DNA from: Acetobacteraceae bacterium
GTDB taxonomy: Bacteria > Pseudomonadota > Alphaproteobacteria > Acetobacterales > Acetobacteraceae
Assembly: GCA_030039695.1 (NCBI GenBank)
Contig: JASHVB010000870.1
Location: 1 to 5,821, forward strand
Direction of reading: 5' to 3'
DNA: 5,821 nucleotides
In this document: positions 1 to 5,493 of the stretch, piece after piece
How positions within the stretch are numbered: the stretch's first letter is position 1
Layout of the letters: the number at the start of each line of letters is the position of its first letter
Program-made: the position numbers and the translations under genes
The notes under the pieces: generated by a model
Databases searched by the model: none
The model's input: the letters and a program-made list of their open reading frames with translations, nothing else
What the model was told of the DNA's origin: nothing

Positions 1-429
1 CTGTATCTGATGGCGAATTTCGTGAACGATGCCGCGCGGGCGAATAAGCTGTTTTCGTCGCCGCTGGAGCAGGAGCTTGCGACGGCAAAGGTGAAGGGGC
101 GGTCGGCGGAGGAACTGCTGAGGGAACAAGATGAAGCAATCCTGTCCTTCGACTGTGCCCGGGCGACCGCAGTGGCGAATGCGTATCTGCAGACCGGCGC
201 CGATCGTGACGCGTTGATGTCGACCGTCGCGGTCACCGCGTGCAAGTTTCAGGACGATCCGCACAACCAGAAGATCAGCCATTCGACGTTCGAGGAATAC
301 GCCAACAACACTACTCACCTGAAGGACCGTTTGCTGCTGGCGACCGTACGGCTGCTGGCGGGCTGGCCGAAGATGCCAGGCGAGCGCGATTGCTACGCGC
401 GCTTCGAGCGGGAGTGGATCCGGCATTGA
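1..429 (+). CDS. C-terminal fragment of an unrecognised protein
   Basis: The frame is open from the first base and ends in TGA at 427-429, giving 142 visible residues. A Met codon at position 10 exists, but only nine bases precede it and no ribosome binding site can be seen, so I read this as the end of a longer gene. The visible part is soluble, probably all-helical and rich in Ala, Leu, Glu and Arg. It has no membrane segment. Its second half has a distinctive polar stretch (KFQDDPHNQKISHSTFEEY) followed by a helical LLLATVRLLAGWP segment and an acidic/aromatic end (CYARFEREW). The His, Asp and Glu residues there could be functional, but I recognise no catalytic motif. Helical C-terminal regions of this sort occur on Rieske-type and other oxidoreductase-like proteins, but I cannot assign a family. 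It converges on the dehydrogenase gene across a hairpin. Confidence 0.7.
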   Translation: MYLMANFVNDAARANKLFSSPLEQELATAKVKGRSAEELLREQDEAILSFDCARATAVANAYLQTGADRDALMSTVAVTACKFQDDPHNQKISHSTFEEYANNTTHLKDRLLLATVRLLAGWPKMPGERDCYARFEREWIRH

Positions 430-463
430 CGATCCACCCGGATTGCGAGGAGTGCTAGCGCCG

Positions 464-503
464 AAGCAATCCCCTTCATGCTTACGCATCAACGGGATTG
501 CTT
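464..503. terminator. Bidirectional terminator-like hairpin between convergent genes
   Basis: A perfect 10-bp inverted repeat (AAGCAATCCC at 464-473, GGGATTGCTT at 494-503) encloses a 20-base loop. The loop can form a further small stem, ATGC/GCAT at 478-481 and 486-489. On the + strand the stem is followed by a pyrimidine-rich TTGTCCTTT run. On the - strand the tail is CTTCGG, without a T run. It sits in the 98-base gap between two converging genes, where a shared terminator is expected. It is a better intrinsic terminator for the left-hand gene than for the dehydrogenase. Confidence 0.75.
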
Positions 504-527
504 TGTCCTTTGGCCTTGCACCGAAAA

Positions 528-1259
528 TTACAGCGTGGCGCCGCCGTCGATCGCCACTTCGGCTCCGGTAACATAACTGCTCTCATCAGAGAGCAGGAAT
601 ACCACGAGGCGTGCGACCTCCTCCGCTGTCCCCATCCGTTTCATCGGTACCTGCTGCACGCGTCGTGCATTCTGCTCTGGCGTGCGCACATTCAGCATCT
701 CGGTATCGATCGGCCCGGGATGCACTGAATTCACACGTATCTTTTTCGGCGCAAGGTCGATTGCCGCGGCCTTGGTCATGCCGCGCAGAGCCCACTTTGT
801 CGCGCTGTAAGCGATCGCGCCAGGCGAGCCGCGAAGCCCCGCCACCGATGAAATGTTGACGATCGAGCCGCCGCCAGACCGTTCCATAACAGGAACCACA
901 CCTTTCATGCCAAGGAAACAGCCAAGCTGGTTCACCCGCATGTGCCGCTCGAACAGTTCGGTGTCGGTCTCGACCAGTGTGCGAGGCTGATAGATGCCGG
1001 CGTTGTTGATCAGCCCGTGCAATCCACCGAGCGTTTCCGCTGCTTTGATGGCCGCCGCCCAGTCGCTCTCGCGCGTCACGTCCTGTGGAATGAACGTCGC
1101 CGCCTGGCCGAGCTGCGCCGCAAGCTGCCGCCCGGCCGATTCCAGCACGTCGCCGATGATGACGCGAGCCCCTTCCTCGACGCAAAGGCGTGCCTCGGCT
1201 GCGCCCTGTCCGCGCGCGCCACCGCTGATCAGGATGATTTTGTTGGTGAGACGGGGCAT
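528..1259 (-). CDS. Short-chain dehydrogenase/reductase (classical SDR, probably NAD(H)-dependent)
   Basis: This 243-residue protein has the full classical SDR pattern and usual length. The Rossmann glycine motif is GGARGQG at 13-19. Asp37 at the end of the second strand suggests NAD(H) preference. NNAG is at 85-88, and the catalytic tetrad is Asn110, Ser138, Tyr151 and Lys155 (YSATK). A PG motif lies at 181-182, and the C-terminus has the usual SYVTGAEVAIDGG. The overall pattern, including GGARGQG and SVHPG, resembles 3-alpha/20-beta-hydroxysteroid dehydrogenases and the SDRs often labelled glucose 1-dehydrogenase. The true substrate cannot be read from sequence. The ATG start is supported by AGAGGA five bases upstream. 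It lies 87 bases downstream of the MFS gene on the same strand, so the two may be cotranscribed. It should catalyse reversible alcohol/ketone oxidoreduction in the cytoplasm. Confidence 0.93.
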   Translation of the reverse strand: MPRLTNKIILISGGARGQGAAEARLCVEEGARVIIGDVLESAGRQLAAQLGQAATFIPQDVTRESDWAAAIKAAETLGGLHGLINNAGIYQPRTLVETDTELFERHMRVNQLGCFLGMKGVVPVMERSGGGSIVNISSVAGLRGSPGAIAYSATKWALRGMTKAAAIDLAPKKIRVNSVHPGPIDTEMLNVRTPEQNARRVQQVPMKRMGTAEEVARLVVFLLSDESSYVTGAEVAIDGGATL

Positions 1260-1264
1260 GGGAT

Positions 1265-1323
1265 TCCTCTGTGCCTTCCAAACATGCTCTGGAGGCTAGC
1301 CCGCGTTGGCGTCGGCGCACAGA
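1265..1323 (-). promoter_or_regulatory. Foldable leader with the SDR ribosome binding site
   Basis: The AGAGGA ribosome binding site (1265-1270, - strand) lies five bases before the dehydrogenase ATG. Two overlapping stems adjoin it. A local one pairs 1273-1280 with 1290-1296 (7 bp, one bulged base, 9-base loop). A long-range one pairs 1268-1274 with 1317-1323 (7 bp) and covers half of the ribosome binding site. The stems share bases 1273-1274, so they are partly exclusive. The repeats are seen directly; any control of translation, or coupling to the exporter gene upstream, is inference. Confidence 0.35.
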
Positions 1324-1346
1324 TCGCGCGGCCGGGCGAGCTGCCG

Positions 1347-2582
1347 CTACTCTGCTGCTGCCACACTCACCGTGATACCGCCGTCCGCCATCGTCCAAAG
1401 CTCTGGGTGCAGCTCTTCCTTGCGGTCGGGAAAGAACAATGCGCAACCCAGCGTCACAGTGCCGAACGCCGCCAAAACGAGAGTGACTGCGGTCAAACTT
1501 CCCGTTCGCTCCTGCAATGCCGCGACCACCGGCGCCGATGCGGCCGCGCCCAGGAAGCCAACGAAGAACCGCACCGAGTAGATCCGTGTACGCAGCTCGG
1601 GAGAAATATAACGTGCGGTCATCGTTTCGTTCACCGTCACCTGGCCGAAGATCGCCGCTGCCACCAGGCCGGCCATTGGCACCACGATCCAGCCTTGCGC
1701 GTACGAGATCGCGACCAGCGCCGGCACAAGGATGACGCTGACTGGCAGGAACACGCGCTTTAGCGTCGTGCGGTCGATCATGCGGCCGACGGTAAACTGC
1801 GTCAGTGCGCCGCACAGTGTCGCGATGAATGCCGCCGCACCGACCAGCGGCAACACGTCCGGCCGGGGCGCAAGCCGCTCCTGCAACAGCTTTGGCAACA
1901 GCAGCGTGAAGGCATTAAACACCAGGCCAGAGACGACGGCGATCAGCATCAACACGATCACCGCACGGCGTACTAAGTGGCGTGGGATCGTCGGAAACGG
2001 TCGCAGCGAGCGTCGCACGGTCGCATCGTGCCAAGGCACGCGCAGCCATGCCAGGCCGACCGCGGCGCAGGCGATGCCCGGCAGCAGGAACGCCGCGCGC
2101 CAGCCCGCTTGGTTGGCAACGAACGCTGTCACCACCGGCGCCAGCGCCACGCCCAGATTGCCGAACACGCCGTTGATGCCGATCGCACGGCCGGGACGGT
2201 CTCCGGCCGCGTCCACCAGCATGGCAGTGCCGATCGGGTGGTAGATCGCGGCGAATAATCCCGTGGCACCCAGCGCGACCGCCAGCGTGAGCGGCGAGGA
2301 CGCAAACGCGGTCGCCGCCAGCGACAGACCGGTGCCGACGAAGAAGCAGAACAACAGCGCCTTGCGGCCCACCCGCTGGGCAATCCAACCCTGTGGCAGC
2401 GAGGCGAGGCCGTACAGCACGAACATTCCGGTTGCGAGCGCCAGGATCGGGCCGTACGCATTGCCAAACCGCCCGCCCGGCGCGGCCATCGCGAGCACAG
2501 CCGTTGGTAGCACAAGCAGCGAATAGTGCGTGAAGGTGTGGGCAGTGTTGATGAAGGCCATGTGGCGTGTGGACGGACCCAT
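1347..2582 (-). CDS. MFS transporter, probable small-molecule exporter (Fsr-like)
   Basis: This is a 411-residue hydrophobic protein with about twelve predicted membrane segments, the standard size for a major facilitator superfamily carrier in the inner membrane. The loop after TM2 has an MFS motif-A-like sequence, GWIAQRVGRK (65-74), in which the usual Asp is Gln69. YHPIG (114-118) followed by GVFGNLGVALAP (138-149) recalls the fosmidomycin-resistance (Fsr)-type drug exporters, so proton-driven efflux is likely; the substrate is unknown. The frame is open further upstream to 2789, but that extension is polar, non-membranous and would overlap the divergent regulator. I therefore chose ATG at 2582; ATG at 2561 (404 residues) is possible. 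No strong ribosome binding site is visible. The C-terminal tail is soluble. The gene is followed by the SDR gene, and control by the divergent AraC protein is likely. Confidence 0.88.
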   Translation of the reverse strand: MGPSTRHMAFINTAHTFTHYSLLVLPTAVLAMAAPGGRFGNAYGPILALATGMFVLYGLASLPQGWIAQRVGRKALLFCFFVGTGLSLAATAFASSPLTLAVALGATGLFAAIYHPIGTAMLVDAAGDRPGRAIGINGVFGNLGVALAPVVTAFVANQAGWRAAFLLPGIACAAVGLAWLRVPWHDATVRRSLRPFPTIPRHLVRRAVIVLMLIAVVSGLVFNAFTLLLPKLLQERLAPRPDVLPLVGAAAFIATLCGALTQFTVGRMIDRTTLKRVFLPVSVILVPALVAISYAQGWIVVPMAGLVAAAIFGQVTVNETMTARYISPELRTRIYSVRFFVGFLGAAASAPVVAALQERTGSLTAVTLVLAAFGTVTLGCALFFPDRKEELHPELWTMADGGITVSVAAAE

Positions 2583-2648
2583 GCGGCGGATCTTTCGCTT
2601 GTGGTCGCCCGAAGATAGACTGTCTGTTCCACGACGTACGGCCAACTC
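2583..2648. promoter_or_regulatory. Divergent promoter/operator region between exporter and regulator
   Basis: These 66 bases separate the divergent exporter and regulator genes and must hold the start signals for both unless promoters lie inside the genes. I see no convincing -35/-10 pair on either strand. The one clear element is AGAC-T-GTCT (2617-2625), a 4-bp inverted repeat around a single base, lying roughly mid-gap. It is a candidate operator, but it is short and could be chance. Confidence 0.4.
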
Positions 2649-3437
2649 TTGTCGCACATCGGACATCCCGACCGTTCCCGTCTCCGCCCGTTCGAGGACG
2701 CCCCGCGTCCCCTTGTCGGCTACGCCTACGACTTGCCCGAAGCGAATGACACCGGCTGGCACCAGCACCCGCGCGCCCAATTGCTGCATGCCACTGCGGG
2801 AGTCATGCGGGTGGCTACCGACACCGCCCTCTTCATTGTGCCGCCCGGCACAGGGCTATGGGTGCCGGCGAACACGCGCCATGTGACCCACATGCCGGCC
2901 GGCCTCAGCATGCGCGCCTTGTTTCTGCGCGAGGATGCCGCACGCGCGGGGCCCGATGCTGTGACGGTGGTTGCCATTTCACCATTGCTACGTGAATTGA
3001 TCCTGGCCGCGTGCAATGAGCCGGTGATGTGGGACGAGGACGGCCCAGTGCGTCACCTCGTGGCGCTGGCGCTCCATGAGATCAGCCACGCGGCGACGCG
3101 TCCTATTGCGGTGCCGGCCTGCCGCGATCCGCGGCTGCAACGCATCGCAGCTGCACTGCTGGCGGATCCTGCCGACGCCCGCGGACTCGAGCTGTTTGCC
3201 GCCACCGCGGGAGCGTCAGCGCGCACACTGGCGCGCCTGTTCCGCCGCGAGACCGGCATGAGCTTCCAGGCTTGGCGGCGGCAGTTGCGGCTGACCGAGG
3301 CGCTAGCTTTGCTGGCACAAGGCGCAACACCAGCGCGGGCCGCTGCGGCGGTCGGCTACGGCAGCGGCCCGGCATTCGGCGCGGCGTTCCGCGCGGCGTT
3401 CGGGACGACCCCCGGGCGGTCGCGTAACGCTGCTTAG
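2649..3437 (+). CDS. AraC-family regulator with N-terminal cupin (NimR-like arrangement)
   Basis: This 262-residue protein has two parts. Residues about 20-100 form a cupin-like effector domain with the usual WHQHP motif (His38, His40), a VPPG turn at 64-67 and a WVPANTRH segment at 71-78. Residues about 160-258 carry two AraC/XylS helix-turn-helix units: the first around LFAATAGASARTLARLFRRETG, the second around ARAAAAVGYGSGPAFGAAFRAAFG. The usual closing PSxYR is replaced by PGRSR. The frame opens after TAG at 2616-2618, and the only start that keeps the cupin whole is TTG at 2649; no strong ribosome binding site precedes it. Cupin AraC proteins of this type often control a divergent MFS exporter, as NimR does nimT in E. 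coli. By analogy it probably senses a small molecule and controls the neighbouring exporter and dehydrogenase. Its stop abuts that of the GNAT gene. Confidence 0.9.
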   Translation: MSHIGHPDRSRLRPFEDAPRPLVGYAYDLPEANDTGWHQHPRAQLLHATAGVMRVATDTALFIVPPGTGLWVPANTRHVTHMPAGLSMRALFLREDAARAGPDAVTVVAISPLLRELILAACNEPVMWDEDGPVRHLVALALHEISHAATRPIAVPACRDPRLQRIAAALLADPADARGLELFAATAGASARTLARLFRRETGMSFQAWRRQLRLTEALALLAQGATPARAAAAVGYGSGPAFGAAFRAAFGTTPGRSRNAA

Positions 3438-3442
3438 CTAAG
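3433..3442. repeat. 10-bp palindrome containing two abutting stop codons
   Basis: CTTAGCTAAG is a perfect palindrome. It contains the regulator's TAG (3435-3437, + strand) and the acetyltransferase's TAG (3438-3440, - strand) with no base between them. There is therefore no room for a terminator between the two genes. The symmetry follows partly from placing two TAG codons tail to tail, so it need not be functional. Confidence 0.6.
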
Positions 3443-4010
3443 ATTCCATCCTGCTCGCGGCGAGCAAGCGGTCGATTGGATCCCAGACGAACGCGGTCTG
3501 GATCAGCTTCTGGCCGGCGAACTGGATCTCGGCCTCGGCGGCCGGCCTGCCGCCGAGGCGTTGGTAGAACCAACGGCTCGGGTTGTCGCGCAGCACCCAT
3601 AGGAAGACCGAGCGGCAGCCGGTGTCCGCAAGCTGCGCCGCGGTCGCGCGCATCAGGCGGCGGCCGATGCCAAGCTCGCGCCAATCGTCCAGCACGTAGA
3701 TCGTCTCGATCTCGCCTTCGGCCAGTCTCCGGCCGTTGATCTCGCTGCTCGGACGGGCACGTCCGGCGGTAGCGAAGCCGACGATGCGCGGCCCGCTACC
3801 CGGCGGCACGTCGGTCCCTGAGGCGGCGGCGACGAACACAATGCCGGCGCTGCGGATCGCCGTGTCGTAATAGGCGGCTTGGCGGGAGACGGAGAGACGC
3901 GCGAGGTAGTCGTCGGGCAGAATGCCCGGATACGTGCTGCGCCAGGCGGACACATGCACGGCACCAATGGCGATGGAATCGGCTGGCCGGGCCCGGCGTA
4001 TGGTAATCAT
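3438..4010 (-). CDS. GNAT-family N-acetyltransferase
   Basis: This is a 190-residue protein with GNAT fold features. The N-terminus has the typical IRRARPAD and VHVSAWRSTYPGILP pattern (about 4-32). A central strand carries EIETIYVLDDWRELGIGRRLM (100-120), and R111-x-x-G-I-G116-R is the acetyl-CoA pyrophosphate-binding loop of motif A. The segment VFLWVLRDNPSRWFYQRLGG (after residue 130) is the usual motif B region. It transfers an acetyl group from acetyl-CoA to an amine, but the substrate cannot be deduced. The start is ATG at 4010; upstream in frame a TGA occurs at 4038-4040 and no other ATG or GTG lies between. The ribosome binding site is weak. It follows the RNA methyltransferase gene on the same strand after 58 bases, so cotranscription is plausible. 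Its stop directly touches that of the regulator gene. Confidence 0.9.
   Translation of the reverse strand: MITIRRARPADSIAIGAVHVSAWRSTYPGILPDDYLARLSVSRQAAYYDTAIRSAGIVFVAAASGTDVPPGSGPRIVGFATAGRARPSSEINGRRLAEGEIETIYVLDDWRELGIGRRLMRATAAQLADTGCRSVFLWVLRDNPSRWFYQRLGGRPAAEAEIQFAGQKLIQTAFVWDPIDRLLAASRMES
3452..3466. other. Short strong hairpin just past the regulator stop
   Basis: TGCTCG-CGG-CGAGCA forms a 6-bp stem with a three-base loop inside the 3' end of the acetyltransferase gene, 14 bases beyond the regulator's stop codon. No T run follows on either strand, so it is not a classical intrinsic terminator. It could still stabilise the 3' end of the regulator transcript. Confidence 0.3.
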
Positions 4011-4029
4011 GAATGCCGCCAGGTAGCAG

Positions 4030-4071
4030 CCCGGTGGTCACCCATCGTCGCGGGAATTGACCCGGTGGTCA
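4030..4071. repeat. Pair of 11-bp direct repeats after the methyltransferase gene
   Basis: CCCGGTGGTCA occurs at 4030-4040 and 4061-4071, 31 bases apart start to start. On the - strand each copy reads TGACCACCGGG, and the TGA of the right-hand copy is the stop codon of the RNA methyltransferase gene. A small CGGG/CCCG stem with a 6-base loop (4051-4064) overlaps the right copy. The copies fill most of the 58-base gap before the acetyltransferase gene. Function is unknown; a short duplication in the spacer is the simplest reading. Confidence 0.5.
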
Positions 4072-5364
4072 TGCAGTGCGCTCCAGCACCGCAGCGAAAA
4101 AGCCATCAGTGCCGTGGCGGTCAGGGGTCAAGAACAAGAAATCGCCGGGGCAGGGGGGCGGTCCGGCGAGCGGCCAGGCGCGCTGCAGCGGGACCAAAGA
4201 GAAGCCGGGATGACCGGCGAGGAATTGCAACACCTGGGCCTCGTTCTCGGCGCGCAGCAGAGAACATGTAGCGTAGACCAAACGCCCGCCGGTGCGAACC
4301 AGCCGAGCGGCGTCCTGCAGGATAGTGGCCTGGCGGGGCAGGAGCTCAGCGAGATCGGTCGCGGTCAGGCGGAGACGCGCGTCCGGATTGCGGCGCCAGG
4401 TGCCAGTGCCGGTGCAGGGGGCGTCGACGAGTACGCGATCGAAACCGCTAGCGTGACGTTTCGGCCATTTGTCGCCCGGAACGAGCAGATGGCGCTCGAC
4501 ATTATGCACGCCGGCGCGACGGAGTCGGCGAACGGCGTTGTCGAGGCGCGCCGGGGAGGCGTCACACGCAATGATCTGGCCACGGTTCTGCATCGTTGCG
4601 GCAAGCGCCAGCGTCTTGCCAGCGGCGCCGGCGCAGTAGTCGCAAACCCGCATGGCGGGTTGCGCGTCGGTCAACAGCGCGACGAGCTGGCTGCCTTCGT
4701 CCTGAATCTCCACGAGGCCGGATTGGAACGCGGTGCCGGATGTCACGGGACGGCGGCCTTCGATGCGCAGGCCCCACGGAGAGAGCAGCGTGGCACTTGC
4801 ATCGAGCTGCTCGGCGGCGAGTGCAGTGCGAGCTTCGTTGCGGGTGGTCTTCAGCGTATTGACGCGCAGGTTGAGCGGGGCGGGGTCACGCAGTGCTTCG
4901 AGTTCCGCATTGAGCGCTGTGCCGAAGCGGTCGGCGAGGAGCGGCAACAGCCAGTCCGGGGTCTCCAACCGCACGGCGTCTGGCATGGACGGGTGATCCA
5001 GTGTGTGGCCTTCCAGGCCGCGCAGTGCTGCGTGTTCCGGCCGGTCGAGCGGCGCGGGCGCGAAATGGCCGCCCGAGAATGCCTGGGCCACCCCGGCCAG
5101 TGTCCAGCCTTCCACAAGCAGCGATGCGGCAACCAACAGCCTCGGTGCCGGTGCCGCGTCGGCGCGGGCGAGCCACCAGATCAGGCGGCGACGGCGACGC
5201 AGAACCGTCCAGACCCGATCGGAAACGGCACGACGATCACCAGAGCCGATGTAGCGGCGGCTCCGGAAGAAGTCGTTGGCAACTGCATCGGCGGGGCGTG
5301 CGGGTGAGTCGTCGATAGCGGAAAGCAGCGCGATCGACGCCTCGATGCGTGCTGCGGGTGTCAT
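4069..5364 (-). CDS. RsmB/NOP-family RNA (cytosine-5) methyltransferase
   Basis: This 431-residue protein transfers a methyl group from SAM to C5 of cytosine in RNA. The N-terminal ~150 residues are helical. RsmB-type PUA/ferredoxin-like and Rossmann parts follow: NLRVNTLKT at 165-173, then a GLVEIQDEGSQLVA segment (216-229). SAM motif I is DYCAGAAGKTLAL (242-254), the motif II acid is Asp268 in IIACDAS, and motif IV is DAPCTGTGTWRRNPD with Cys317. Motif VI is YATCSLLRAENEAQV with the nucleophile Cys367. Both cysteines of the two-cysteine mechanism are present, so it should be active. Many Alphaproteobacteria have more than one paralogue, so the 16S rRNA m5C967 assignment (rsmB) is likely but not certain and I leave the symbol empty. 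ATG at 5364 has only a weak ribosome binding site. The acetyltransferase gene follows. Confidence 0.93.
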   Translation of the reverse strand: MTPAARIEASIALLSAIDDSPARPADAVANDFFRSRRYIGSGDRRAVSDRVWTVLRRRRRLIWWLARADAAPAPRLLVAASLLVEGWTLAGVAQAFSGGHFAPAPLDRPEHAALRGLEGHTLDHPSMPDAVRLETPDWLLPLLADRFGTALNAELEALRDPAPLNLRVNTLKTTRNEARTALAAEQLDASATLLSPWGLRIEGRRPVTSGTAFQSGLVEIQDEGSQLVALLTDAQPAMRVCDYCAGAAGKTLALAATMQNRGQIIACDASPARLDNAVRRLRRAGVHNVERHLLVPGDKWPKRHASGFDRVLVDAPCTGTGTWRRNPDARLRLTATDLAELLPRQATILQDAARLVRTGGRLVYATCSLLRAENEAQVLQFLAGHPGFSLVPLQRAWPLAGPPPCPGDFLFLTPDRHGTDGFFAAVLERTA

Positions 5365-5386
5365 GCGGTCACACGCCTGTCTGGGG

Positions 5387-5409
5387 TCATCGCCCGAGCG
5401 GAGCGATGA
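5387..5409. promoter_or_regulatory. 7-bp hairpin in the leader of the methyltransferase gene
   Basis: TCATCGC (5387-5393) and GCGATGA (5403-5409) form a perfect 7-bp stem around a 9-base loop, extendable by a CC/GG pair past one bulged base. It lies 22 bases upstream of the methyltransferase ATG. No T run follows on the - strand. It may be a 5' leader structure or an operator; which is not clear. Confidence 0.35.
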
Positions 5410-5454
5410 GCGGCGGGCAATTGGCGAACAGACGCGGGAAATGGCTGCGCTGCG

Positions 5455-5468
5455 CGTGTCGCGACACG
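5455..5468. repeat. Perfect 14-bp palindrome
   Basis: CGTGTCGCGACACG reads the same on both strands with no spacer. It lies 90 bases upstream of the methyltransferase start and 25 bases beyond the tnpB stop. A dimeric helix-turn-helix regulator could bind such a site. I do not recognise it as a known operator. Confidence 0.55.
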
Positions 5469-5493
5469 GGAGGGGATCACAACGCCATGGGAT

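Larger units (their letters stand above)
5365..5493. other. Intergenic region with two inverted repeats, presumed promoter region of the methyltransferase gene
   Basis: These 129 bases separate the methyltransferase start from the tnpB stop; both genes read on the - strand. I see no convincing -35/-10 pair. The region holds a hairpin at 5387-5409 and a perfect 14-bp palindrome at 5455-5468, listed separately. No T-run terminator follows tnpB, so read-through from the element into the methyltransferase gene is possible. A short - strand frame here (to 5361) has no recognisable protein features. Confidence 0.5.

Noticed and set aside
586..1815. Long - strand frame (409 codons) overlapping the SDR and MFS genes in another frame
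   Set aside because: Its translation is Arg- and Gly-rich without motifs, and it crosses two well-supported genes.
2583..2789. N-terminal extension of the MFS gene to 2789
   Set aside because: The extra 69 residues are polar, unlike an MFS N-terminus, and would overlap the divergent regulator and its promoter region.
3452..3466. Intrinsic terminator for the regulator gene
   Set aside because: The stem is good but no T run follows on either strand, so I list it only as a hairpin.
4057..5307. Long + strand open frame (416 codons) antisense to the RNA methyltransferase gene
   Set aside because: The - strand frame has all methyltransferase motifs in order. The + strand translation has no recognisable domain and is a by-product of GC-rich codon use.
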